Assembly: GCA_046160305.1 (NCBI GenBank)
Contig: JBJXGX010000160.1
Span: 1 to 64,000, forward strand
DNA from: SHXR01 sp046160305
GTDB taxonomy: Bacteria; Pseudomonadota; Gammaproteobacteria; Burkholderiales; SG8-39
DNA length: 64,000 nt
Direction of reading: 5' to 3'
Part shown: piece after piece, positions 1 to 7,133 of the stretch
Layout: every line of letters begins with the position of its first letter
How positions within the stretch are numbered: the first letter of the stretch is position 1
Notes under the pieces: generated by a model
The model's input: the letters and a program-made list of their open reading frames with translations, nothing else
Database searches by the model: none
Told to the model about the DNA's origin: nothing
Program-made: the position numbers and the translations under genes

Positions 1-260
1 GGGGAGAGACCACGTTTTACATTAGAGAACGTGGTCTGTCCCGAATGGCACTTGCTTACGCGTAGTGGGGGATTGACCGTTCGCCCTGAGCCTGTCGAAG
101 GGTGAATGCCGGAGCGTCCGCAAACGGACGATCGCCCGTCTTCGACAATCCTGCGTTACCCTTCGACAGGCTCAGGGCGAACGGTAAATCCCCCAATTCG
201 CGTAAGCAAGTGCCATTCGGGACAGACCACGTTCTCTAATGTAAAACGTGGTCTCTCCCC
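1..260. repeat. Long palindromic intergenic element, copy 1 (MITE-like)
   Basis: Bases 1-102 and 158-260 are inverted repeats of about 103 nt differing at only a few positions, so the transcript could fold into one very long hairpin. Each arm carries an inner palindrome (GACCACGTT...AACGTGGTC), the string GTGCCATTCGG and the block CCGTTCGCCCTGAGCCTGTC, which is widespread in bacterial intergenic DNA. The left arm begins at base 1, so the element may extend out of the window. The right arm stops about 10 nt after the dioxygenase stop codon. No transposase is encoded, so it is either a non-autonomous element or an exaggerated terminator. A shorter relative lies at 31868-31976. Confidence 0.85.
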
Positions 261-270
261 TATTGTTCCG

Positions 271-1218
271 CTATTGGAACGGTACCGTGTGCCCGAGGAA
301 CTCCTGCGGAATATCGGGTCCCCACTGATTCTGGAAGGCTTCCTCCGGGGTGAGGAGCTTCGAGCCGGCGGCTTCATTCAACACGTCGCTGTCGGCCCAG
401 TGCTCATGCACGCGATTCCAAGGGTCGTACCAATAGTCGAACACCTGGCTTCCCAGCACATGCCGGCCGATGCCCCAAGTGTGGCGATAGCCCTTGGCCT
501 TCATCACGTTGTGGCCGATGAAGATCGAATCGATGTCGCGCGATTCGTAGGACACGTGGTTGAGGCCGCTCTTTGGCGCCTGCAGCGCGAAGAACACATG
601 GTGATCGACATACTCCGGTCCGTTGTTCAACCGGTTGAACGAGGCGATGACGTTCTCTTTCTTCTCGACATAGATGTCATCGGACGAGACGAAACCGAGC
701 GTATCGCGATACCACTGCAAGGTTTTCTTCAGGTCCGTTGTCGTGATCACCCCATGACCCGCGCACTTCACCATCGCGGGCCCTTTGGGCAATCGCATCA
801 GCTCGGTGCGTCGATACTTGTCTTCGGCCCAATTCACCTTGTACTCGGGCATCGGCAGCGGGTTGGCCTTGGCCTGGCCGTGCAGGATCTCGACGCGAAA
901 CCCGTTCGGATCGGTAAGGCAAACGCGCTTGCCGCCGCCGGGTTCATCGACGTTTTCGATGCCGGATGCGCCGGGAGTCTTCGCGAGCGCCTTGAGATCG
1001 TCTTCACTGCGTGCGAAGTAGCCGAAAGCCAGAGGCTTCGGATCGCCGAGCTCGGTTGCGTGAAGGAACTGCTCCGGGTCCGTACCGCGCATGAAAAGCT
1101 TGGTGGCGGTTCGTTCCGCGCGAACCATGCCGAAACTCGTCAGGAACTCTTCTGCCTGATCCAGATTCGGGGACTGGAGTCTGCCATAGACAAACTTATT
1201 GACCTTGATACCGGCCAT
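271..1218 (-). CDS. Extradiol ring-cleavage dioxygenase-like VOC protein
   Basis: This 315-residue protein has two vicinal-oxygen-chelate domains (about residues 5-115 and 150-280), the layout of 2,3-dihydroxybiphenyl/catechol 2,3-dioxygenases. The C-terminal domain keeps the expected Fe(II) ligands: His155, His221 and Glu272. Glu272 sits in a GRHVLGSQVF...YDPWNRVHE stretch that fits the type I extradiol signature. The likely reaction is meta-cleavage of a catechol-type substrate; the substrate cannot be read from sequence. A TTG lies 6 nt upstream, but the ATG at 1218 has AGGAGG at 9-nt spacing and is the better start. The gene stands alone on the minus strand, next to the palindromic element. 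Confidence 0.85.
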   Translation of the reverse strand: MAGIKVNKFVYGRLQSPNLDQAEEFLTSFGMVRAERTATKLFMRGTDPEQFLHATELGDPKPLAFGYFARSEDDLKALAKTPGASGIENVDEPGGGKRVCLTDPNGFRVEILHGQAKANPLPMPEYKVNWAEDKYRRTELMRLPKGPAMVKCAGHGVITTTDLKKTLQWYRDTLGFVSSDDIYVEKKENVIASFNRLNNGPEYVDHHVFFALQAPKSGLNHVSYESRDIDSIFIGHNVMKAKGYRHTWGIGRHVLGSQVFDYWYDPWNRVHEHWADSDVLNEAAGSKLLTPEEAFQNQWGPDIPQEFLGHTVPFQ

Positions 1219-1379
1219 GTTCAATGTCCTCCTGTGCGAGGGTTACGAAAAATCCATCTGATCGACGGACGAATTGTGGCATGCCCTGTTGTTGGGTGCA
1301 TGGACGGTCCGGATTTCGTCGATCGCCGCCGCGCCTGGCGAGGTTTGAAGGTGAGCCGGCCCACCGGACCCAGAACGGT

Positions 1380-1586
1380 TTATCCTCTTTCGATGTGGTT
1401 CATCCGTACGCACGTGGGGAACGCGATGGGTGTGTTGTGCAGGGCGCGCAGCCACTCAATAAGGACATCACGGGGAACCTGCCCTTCACGAAAAACAACG
1501 GAAAGAACTGCCAGCCAGTCGAGGCGCCCGAGCGCAATCAGCGGCTCGGAATCGGATACGCCAATCCTAATCGCCGAAGGCTGCAA
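1380..1586 (-). pseudogene. Truncated DUF3368/PIN-type toxin remnant
   Basis: The 68-codon frame contains SDSEPLIALGRLDWL followed by a VP motif. This matches the first strand and helix of DUF3368 PIN-like nucleases (usual start S/N-x-SPLI-x-LxRIxxLDLL). After about residue 40 similarity ends, and the remaining acidic residues of a PIN active site are absent in all frames examined. It overlaps the upstream antitoxin gene by 20 nt, the usual order of UPF0175-DUF3368 pairs. The 1219-1379 stretch downstream holds nothing recognisable. I infer a decayed toxin. Confidence 0.5.
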
Positions 1587-1869
1587 GCTCGCGCTCCAGT
1601 TCCCCGGGTTCGAGTCGGATCACAGCGATGTCTCGCTGACCCAACTCGTCCACCATTTCGCTATATGAAAGGCCAGCAATTCGCGCGGCGAGGCCAAGGC
1701 TGAACTGCTCGCGATCAAACAAGGTGGTTGCCAAATCGACGAGAACGCCTCGCGAGTCGATGCCCTTGCCCAGCGGCACAGCCATCAAGACCGGCTCGCC
1801 CGCGACGGTGACGATAACCGGTTCGCCACGCCGCGCATCGTCGATCAATTGTTGCGGCTGGCGCTTCAT
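1567..1869 (-). CDS. UPF0175/Phd-like antitoxin
   Basis: The protein has 100 residues. Its N-terminal half (LIDDARRGEPVIVTVAGEPVL) resembles the Phd/YefM DNA-binding strand-helix unit. The C-terminal half (FSLGLAARIAGLSYSEMVDELGQRDI) resembles UPF0175, whose members pair with DUF3368 toxins. Phd-like similarity continues about 8 codons above the ATG (TLTDGE) without an obvious start codon, so the true start may be upstream or the N-terminus eroded. Its toxin partner at 1380-1586 is truncated. The pair probably once formed an autoregulated toxin-antitoxin operon. Confidence 0.55.
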   Translation of the reverse strand: MKRQPQQLIDDARRGEPVIVTVAGEPVLMAVPLGKGIDSRGVLVDLATTLFDREQFSLGLAARIAGLSYSEMVDELGQRDIAVIRLEPGELERELAAFGD

Positions 1870-2238
1870 TTCGCCGTCTGTGAGCGTGTGCGTATCGGTC
1901 TCAGTAGGGACGCTGCAAGGTGCGAGGTTACTGCACGCGCCGCACGAGGAGCAAGCGATAGCCGAAGGCTTTGGCGTGGCCGATGCACGAGCGACGCGAC
2001 AAATGCCAGATGCAGCGCGCCTATCAGGCAGCGGCGACTGACAGCATCCCCAGTCCGAGGGCCTTTGAGGTGGTCAATATTCGGTCGGCCGGGACAGAAC
2101 GCGCGTCATGCATTGGTGAGGACGTGCTAAGGCAGAGCCTGGCGGCCGCGGAGGAGCGACTGCGACGAGCGAATTGCAATCCAGCGCAGTGCGCTTGCGA
2201 CGATGCGCTTAAGCGACGTGTTGCCTATACCTTTCTAC
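1870..2238. other. Gene-free stretch
   Basis: No open frame here has recognisable motifs or a plausible ribosome-binding site, and no strong hairpin or promoter was seen. It lies between the antitoxin start and the stop of the next minus-strand gene, so it should contain the antitoxin promoter. The short plus-strand frames look like chance. Confidence 0.5.
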
Positions 2239-3198
2239 CTAGTCAATTTGAATGTTGGCATCGCGCACGATGATGCCGAAGCGCTCGCGGTCGCGTGCAA
2301 GCAGCGCCGCGAACTCCTGCGGCGAGGCGGCAATCGGTTCGGCCGCCATGGCGCTGAGCGCGGTGCGGGCCTCGTGTGTCTGCATGATGCCGGTGATCTC
2401 GCGGTTGAGTCGTGTAATCACGTCGAGCGGCGTGCCGGCCGGTGCGTACACACCCACCACCGAGACCGCGGTCATGTCGGCGCCCGCCTCGCGCAAGGTC
2501 GGCGTATCGGGAAAGCGCTGTGAGCGCATTGCGCTACCCACCGCGAGCAGGCGCGCCTTGCCTGCCTTGACGTGCGGAATTGCCACCCCCGGATCGAACA
2601 CGAAATCGATTTGCTCGCCGATGAGGGCGGCAAGCGCCGGGCCGGAGCCCTTGAAGGGAACGTGCGTTGCCTGAATGCCTGCCGAGCGCAGGAGCATCTC
2701 TGTCGCGATATGCGGGAGCGTACCGGCGCCGGCCGAGCCATAGTTGAGCTTGCCTGGAATGGCGCGGGCGTGCGCGAGAAGCTCGGCGACACTCTTGGCT
2801 GCGAGGCTTGGACGCACCACCAGGTACATCGGGGTGAGCGCGGTCGGCGCAACCGGCGTCACGTCTTTCACCGGGTCGAAGCCGAGTTTGTAGACATGCG
2901 GACCGATGACGAATGAACTGCTCGCCGAGCTAAGGAGCGTGTAGCCGTCGGGCGCCGCGCGTGCCACCGCCTCGAGGCCGATGCTGCCGCCTGCGCCGGC
3001 GCGGTTCTCGACGATCACCGGCTGGCCAAGCGCCTCGGACAGGCGCGGCGCGTAGAGACGCGCTACCACGTCAGGCGCGCCGCCCGCGCCGACGTTGACG
3101 ATCAAGCGGATCGGTTTGTCCGGCCAGGCCGGTAGTGCCGGAAGCGGCGCCAGTGCAAACGCAAGGAGAGCGATGAGACCAAGCGTGGGCCGAGGCAT
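2239..3198 (-). CDS. Bug-family tripartite tricarboxylate transporter substrate-binding protein (1)
   Basis: This 319-residue periplasmic solute receptor has an N-terminal signal peptide (MPRPTLGLIALLAFALAPLP, cleavage near LPA). The Bug hallmark WPDKPIRLIV follows, with a GGAPDVVAR loop and the PVIVENRAGAGG segment about 30 residues later. Family members bind small carboxylates or amides for TctAB-type permeases. The open frame continues upstream to 3513, but the ATG at 3198 has GGGGA spacing and starts exactly at the signal peptide. No permease gene is adjacent. A hairpin at 3211-3244 lies just above the ribosome-binding site. Confidence 0.92.
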   Translation of the reverse strand: MPRPTLGLIALLAFALAPLPALPAWPDKPIRLIVNVGAGGAPDVVARLYAPRLSEALGQPVIVENRAGAGGSIGLEAVARAAPDGYTLLSSASSSFVIGPHVYKLGFDPVKDVTPVAPTALTPMYLVVRPSLAAKSVAELLAHARAIPGKLNYGSAGAGTLPHIATEMLLRSAGIQATHVPFKGSGPALAALIGEQIDFVFDPGVAIPHVKAGKARLLAVGSAMRSQRFPDTPTLREAGADMTAVSVVGVYAPAGTPLDVITRLNREITGIMQTHEARTALSAMAAEPIAASPQEFAALLARDRERFGIIVRDANIQID

Positions 3199-3210
3199 AT
3201 TTTCCCCTTC

Positions 3211-3244
3211 CAGGATTCGGCGCCGTACACCGCGCAAAATCCTC
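3211..3244 (-). repeat. CAGGATTC-type hairpin, copy 1
   Basis: Read on the minus strand, AGGATT is followed by a GCGC-rich segment and closes with AATCCT, giving a 6-bp plus 4-bp interrupted stem. It ends about 12 nt before the Bug start codon, so it lies in the 5' leader. Related palindromes occur at 4070-4103 and 4202-4235. Confidence 0.5.
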
Positions 3245-3646
3245 TCAATCAAGAATGCTGGTGCCATCCCACTCGGACAGCTCGATGACTGTACCGTCCG
3301 GATCGTGGATGTAGAACTGCCGGCCGACGAACACGCCTTTCTTGCGGTCTTCTTCCTCGAAGATCTCCACGCCTTTGGAGGCGATGAAGCGCTTCGCTTC
3401 GTCGTACTTCGCGGCATCGATCTTGAACGCGTGATGCGCCCGCCGGCTGTCCGCGGCGCTACGCTGCAACGGCGCGTCGCTTCTCGTGAGAATGACGTGG
3501 TCATCGCCTGCACGCAGGAACACCATGCCGAAGGCGGACCCGTCGTTCACGAGCTTCAGCCCGACGATCTCCGTGTAGAACTTGCGACTGGCCGCGAGGT
3601 CGCTGACCGCGATGCTGAAATGGACCACGCCTTTGAGATCGATCAT
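3245..3646 (-). CDS. VOC-family (glyoxalase/dioxygenase superfamily) protein
   Basis: A 133-residue single VOC domain: VVHFSIAVSDLAASRKFYTEIVGLKLVNDG opens the first beta-alpha-beta module and FYIHDPDGTVIELSEW closes the second. His9-type and final Glu positions (IEL) that usually bind metal are present. Such proteins may be lyases, isomerases or resistance proteins, and the substrate is not evident. The start has a GAGGGT ribosome-binding site. It lies 46 nt upstream of the Bug gene on the same strand and is probably co-transcribed with it. Confidence 0.85.
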   Translation of the reverse strand: MIDLKGVVHFSIAVSDLAASRKFYTEIVGLKLVNDGSAFGMVFLRAGDDHVILTRSDAPLQRSAADSRRAHHAFKIDAAKYDEAKRFIASKGVEIFEEEDRKKGVFVGRQFYIHDPDGTVIELSEWDGTSILD

Positions 3647-3740
3647 GGCTACCCTCGAACCGGATGCGACGGCGGCCAGTCTAGCCTGCCGGCAATTGTT
3701 GCGCGTGGGAGCGCCCCGATCGCGCGGGTGGCTGCTTTGG

Positions 3741-3801
3741 GGTCAACGCCACGCTTCAGCCGCGCGGCTTTGCCGCGTCTGCCTGAAGGGGTTTGTTAGG
3801 T
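3741..3801 (-). other. attC-like (59-base-element-like) recombination site
   Basis: The 61-bp site is bounded on the plus strand by GGTCAAC (3741-3747, one mismatch to RYYYAAC) and GTTAGGT (3795-3801, a perfect GTTRRRY core). Between them is an imperfect palindrome with arms CTTCAG...CTGAAG and GCGGC-AAA-GCCGC, the shape of integron attC sites. The stop codon of the small minus-strand gene next door (TAA at 3796-3798) lies inside the core box, as is typical of gene cassettes. No integrase or second site was seen. A chance palindrome remains possible. Confidence 0.5.
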
Positions 3802-4128
3802 CGCCGGCCGCTTCGTCGCGACGTACTCACGAAGGGCGCGATTGACAGATTCAGAGTCTGGGAACAGCTCGTGCAGGTCCGGATCAATGAGGACGACATT
3901 CGTACCTTCGCGGTAAGTTTTGGTGTACTTGCCGCGCACACCGGATCGGATCAGATCATCTGCGTGGTCGGGGTCAGGGACAGTCGAAGAATGATCATCG
4001 TCAAATACCTCGCATGCCCCTGAAGCCGTGAGTTGGTTGTGCGGGAACGGGAAGGGGGCGCAAACTACGCAGGAATCCGCGCGGCAGATCGCGCGCATTC
4101 CTGACGGCTGACACCACGGGTCATTCAA
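3796..4128 (-). CDS. Small conserved hypothetical protein, cassette-like
   Basis: The C-terminal half (VRGKYTKTYREGTNVVLIDPD, then LFPDSESVNRALR) resembles a family of short proteins often found in toxin-antitoxin or gene-cassette settings. Members carry GKY-x(4)-GTN-VVLxPD-xxxxFPxxxxVNxALR; I have no function for them. The N-terminal part upstream of about residue 60 is not convincing, and the start is unresolved (ATG at 4128 or 4098, neither with a clear ribosome-binding site). The stop codon is embedded in the attC-like site, so this looks like a captured cassette gene, possibly with a damaged 5' end. Confidence 0.45.
   Translation of the reverse strand: MNDPWCQPSGMRAICRADSCVVCAPFPFPHNQLTASGACEVFDDDHSSTVPDPDHADDLIRSGVRGKYTKTYREGTNVVLIDPDLHELFPDSESVNRALREYVATKRPAT
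4070..4103. repeat. CAGGATTC-type hairpin, copy 2
   Basis: CAGGAATCCGCGCG (4070-4083) pairs with CGCGCGCATTCCTG (4090-4103) with one mismatch around a 6-nt loop. The sequence resembles the perfect hairpin at 4202-4235. It lies over the possible start region of the small minus-strand gene. Confidence 0.6.
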
Positions 4129-4201
4129 CGTAAATACGGCAAACTATGACGCCGGAGAAATCGGCTCGGCAAAGAACCCATTCACTGAGCCGGTCCGCCC
4201 A

Positions 4202-4235
4202 CAGGATTCTGCGCGCTCTGCCGCGCAGAATCCTG
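4202..4235. repeat. CAGGATTC-type hairpin, copy 3
   Basis: This is a perfect 14-bp inverted repeat, CAGGATTCTGCGCG / CGCGCAGAATCCTG, with the 6-nt loop CTCTGC. It ends 33 nt before the Bug start at 4269, probably within the untranslated leader. No T-run follows, so it is not a simple terminator. It could be an operator, an mRNA stabiliser or a REP-like unit. Confidence 0.65.
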
Positions 4236-4268
4236 GTCCGATCGAATCGCTCACCAGAGGGAGGCCCG

Positions 4269-5243
4269 ATGAAGCCCGTTCGAATCGCAGGACTCATTGC
4301 CGTTGCAATGTTGCTTGGCGCAGTTGCCTTCACCGCCGCGGCACAGTCATATCCCACGAAGCCGATCCGCGTGGTCATTCCATGGCCGATCGGTGGGATC
4401 ACCGATGTCATTACACGCGCGGTGGCCCTGCATCTGACGGAGGCCTTCGGCCAGCAGGTGATCGTTGACAACCGGCCTGGCGCCGGCGGAACGTTGGGCG
4501 CGGGAATCGTGGCGAAAGCGCCGCCCGACGGCTACACGTTGCTCATGCACGACGTGGCGAGTCATTCCATCTCGGCCAACCTGTATAGCAAGCTGCCGTA
4601 CGACACACTCAAGGATTTCGAGCCGATTACGCTGGTGGCGGGTTCACCGATGATTCTGGTCGCCAATCCTGGGCTGAATGTTCGCACGCTACCGGAGCTG
4701 ATCGCGCTCGCGAAGTCGAAGCCGGGCCAGCTCAACTACGCGTCGTCCGGCAATGGGGCGATCAACCACCTGGCGGCGGAGCGTTTGCACCGCATGGTCG
4801 GCATCCAGCTCGCGCATATCCCATTCAAAGGAAGCATTCAGGCCGCTACCTCGGTGATCGCGGGCGATACCGCCATCTCGCTCTCGACGATACCCGCGGC
4901 GGTTCCGCAGGCCAAGGCGGGCAAGCTCGTCATGATTGCCACCTCGTTCGCCAAGCGCACCGCGCAACTCGGCGACGTGCCCACAATCGCCGAGACGGTC
5001 GGCGAATTCGACCATGGCTTCTACTCGGCCCTGTGGGCGCCCGCGGGAACGCCCCGTGAGATTGTCGAGCGCCTGCATGCGGAGATCACGCGGGCCGTCG
5101 AGCAACCGAAGGTGAAGGAGATTCTCGCGCTGAACGCGGCCGAACCGGGTCGCATGACGCCTCCCCAGTTCAGTCAGTACGTGGCAACCGAAGTTCGCAT
5201 CTGGGGCGAAGTGATACGCGCGGCGGGCATCAAGGGGGATTAA
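4269..5243 (+). CDS. Bug-family tripartite tricarboxylate transporter substrate-binding protein (2)
   Basis: The periplasmic receptor has 324 residues. Its signal peptide (MKPVRIAGLIAVAMLLGAVA, cleavage near TAAAQ) is followed by SYPTKPIRVVIPWPIGG and the VIVDNRPGAGG segment, both diagnostic of Bug proteins. The frame is open from 4146, but the ATG at 4269 has AGGGAGG at ideal spacing and begins the signal peptide. It lies 108 nt upstream of an alpha-hydroxyacid oxidase in the same direction. The receptor may therefore collect a hydroxyacid or related carboxylate, which is inference from context. No permease gene is linked. Confidence 0.92.
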   Translation: MKPVRIAGLIAVAMLLGAVAFTAAAQSYPTKPIRVVIPWPIGGITDVITRAVALHLTEAFGQQVIVDNRPGAGGTLGAGIVAKAPPDGYTLLMHDVASHSISANLYSKLPYDTLKDFEPITLVAGSPMILVANPGLNVRTLPELIALAKSKPGQLNYASSGNGAINHLAAERLHRMVGIQLAHIPFKGSIQAATSVIAGDTAISLSTIPAAVPQAKAGKLVMIATSFAKRTAQLGDVPTIAETVGEFDHGFYSALWAPAGTPREIVERLHAEITRAVEQPKVKEILALNAAEPGRMTPPQFSQYVATEVRIWGEVIRAAGIKGD

Positions 5244-5351
5244 GGGGCCTTTGGTAGCGGGGTATCTCCGCACCGGCGCGCGCAGCAACCTTTTCGCGGC
5301 CGACAATTTTGCAGTCGCCAGTTTTACTTTTGCAGTATCGGAGCGCAGCGC

Positions 5352-6494
5352 ATGGCCGTAGTGAAACAACAAGACCCCAACCAGGTGAGCGATGCAGCGC
5401 GGCTGCAGGCGCAGGCCGAGCGCGCGCAGGGCTTCGTGAGCCTGCAGGAGATCGTGATGGCGGCGCATCGCGGTCTGTCCACGCAGCTCTGGGACATGCT
5501 GAGCGGCGGCTCGGATGCCGAGGCGACGCTTGTCCGCAATCGCCTGGCACTGGACAGCCTTGCGTTACGTCAGCGCGTGCTGGTGGATGTCAGCAAGCTC
5601 GATACGACCACATCGCTCCTGGGCCGCAAGATGCCGATTCCGGTGTTCATCGCGCCCATCGGTAATTTTTTGCAGCTGGGCGATCCGCGCGGTGCGATCG
5701 CCGTGGCCCGTGCGGCGGTGGCAAAGAATGTACCGTGCTTCATCAGCATTGCCGCCAAACCGGGCATCGAAGCGATCGCGGCCTCTGTCGATCTGCCCCT
5801 GATCTTCCAGCTCTATGTGCGTAGCGACCGCAAGTGGGTCGAAGACACACTCGATCAGGCGAAGGCCCTTGGCTACAACGCGCTTTGTGTCACCGCCGAT
5901 CGGGCGTATTACAGCCGTCGTGAACGTGATCTCATCAATCGCCACCTAGTGCGGGAAGGCGGCGATCCAACGTATCAGGCGAGCCTCACCTGGGACGACA
6001 TGGTGTGGATGAAGGCGCGGATGGGTGTGCCGTTGATCCTGAAGGGCATCGCGTCTGGCGATGATGCGCGACGTGCGGTCGCGATCGGCGCCGAAGTCGT
6101 CTATGTGTCGAATCACGGCGGCCGGCAACTTGACCATGGCGAGGCGAGCATCGACGTGCTCCGCGAGGTCGTGGATGCCGTGGAAGGCAAGGCCGAAGTC
6201 GTCATGGACGGTGGCATCCTGCGCGGCACCGATGTCATCAAGGCGGTTGCGCTCGGCGCGCGGGCGGTGGGCGTCGGCAAACTCTATGGCTGGGCACTGG
6301 CGGCCGCGGGGGAAGCGGGTGTGATCCGCATGCTCGAGCTGCTTGAAGCCGAGATTCGTACGACCATGGGATTGATGGGCGTGACATCGCTTGCGGCGCT
6401 GAATCCATCATGGGTGCGGCCCGGGCTTCCACCTGCTGCTGTTCCGAGCATGACCAGTGCGTACCCGTATTTCGAGGCATTGCGGCGTGCGTGA
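5352..6494 (+). CDS. FMN-dependent alpha-hydroxyacid oxidase/dehydrogenase
   Basis: This 380-residue TIM-barrel flavoprotein belongs to the lactate/glycolate/mandelate oxidase family and oxidises an L-2-hydroxyacid to the 2-oxoacid. The signature SNHGGRQLD (253-261) contains the catalytic base His255. Lys231 in the LILKG strand and Arg259 are the usual flavin and substrate residues, and MDGGILRGTDV plus GVGKLYGWAL form the phosphate-binding end. No membrane-binding loop is obvious, so it is probably cytoplasmic. It lies behind a Bug receptor gene, which suggests uptake and oxidation of the same acid. The exact substrate is unknown. Confidence 0.88.
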   Translation: MAVVKQQDPNQVSDAARLQAQAERAQGFVSLQEIVMAAHRGLSTQLWDMLSGGSDAEATLVRNRLALDSLALRQRVLVDVSKLDTTTSLLGRKMPIPVFIAPIGNFLQLGDPRGAIAVARAAVAKNVPCFISIAAKPGIEAIAASVDLPLIFQLYVRSDRKWVEDTLDQAKALGYNALCVTADRAYYSRRERDLINRHLVREGGDPTYQASLTWDDMVWMKARMGVPLILKGIASGDDARRAVAIGAEVVYVSNHGGRQLDHGEASIDVLREVVDAVEGKAEVVMDGGILRGTDVIKAVALGARAVGVGKLYGWALAAAGEAGVIRMLELLEAEIRTTMGLMGVTSLAALNPSWVRPGLPPAAVPSMTSAYPYFEALRRA

Positions 6495-6506
6495 TGCGGA
6501 TGCGCC

Positions 6507-7133
6507 TTAGAGCGGAAAAATGCCCGGCATCGTGATGAAGCCGTTGATCGCCTTCACGCGATCGGTCCACCGCCGGATCGCGGGATAGTCTTCGCGCGGG
6601 ATACCGCCCTCCTCTGACAGCATGACATAGGGAAAGCAGGCGATATCGGCGATCGTCGGGTGATCCTTCGTTGCGATCCATCGTGAATCCGCCGCTTCGG
6701 CGAACCAGAGGTGCTCATCGAGGACACGGAACAACGCATGCGCGTCGGCCCGACACTTCGCGATGTCGAAGTCGTAGTGCATTCCGTCATGCAGTCGTGC
6801 GGCGGATGCCGTCGCGGTGATGCGATCGGCAAAGGCAAGCCACATGCTGACCTTGCCGAGTGTTTGCGCATCGCGCGGATACCATTGGCCGGTGCCATCG
6901 TATTTCGCCGCGAGATAGACCAGGATCGCCTGCGCATCGCGCAGACGCAGGTCGCCATCTTCCATGACCGGAATCTGGCCAAGGGGATTGATCTGCAGGA
7001 AATCGGGATGTCGATGCGCCCGACCGGGAAAGAAATCGACCGCCACATATTCCGCGGACACCCCGAGAATGCCAAGCAGCAGGCGCACCTTGTAGCAGTT
7101 GCCTGAAAGCGGATAGTCGTACACGCGAATCAC
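6507..7133 (-). CDS. Glutathione S-transferase family protein
   Basis: A 208-residue protein with a thioredoxin-like N-terminal domain (MIRVYDYPLSGNCYKVRLLL, with a Ser/Asn/Cys cluster at residues 9-13). NPLGQIPVMEDGDLRLRDAQAILVYLA is the glutathione-binding cis-Pro and Asp region, and an all-helical C-terminal domain follows. It starts with GTG, overlapping the stop of the Rieske gene (GTGA), so the two are translationally coupled. In aromatic catabolic operons such enzymes often remove reactive epoxide, quinone or halide products. Here the role is inferred from linkage to the split oxygenase. Confidence 0.85.
   Translation of the reverse strand: MIRVYDYPLSGNCYKVRLLLGILGVSAEYVAVDFFPGRAHRHPDFLQINPLGQIPVMEDGDLRLRDAQAILVYLAAKYDGTGQWYPRDAQTLGKVSMWLAFADRITATASAARLHDGMHYDFDIAKCRADAHALFRVLDEHLWFAEAADSRWIATKDHPTIADIACFPYVMLSEEGGIPREDYPAIRRWTDRVKAINGFITMPGIFPL

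Noticed and set aside
106..1668. 520-codon plus-strand open frame
   Set aside because: It is antisense to the extradiol dioxygenase gene, which has clear metal ligands and a ribosome-binding site. High GC keeps the shadow frame open, and its product shows no domain.
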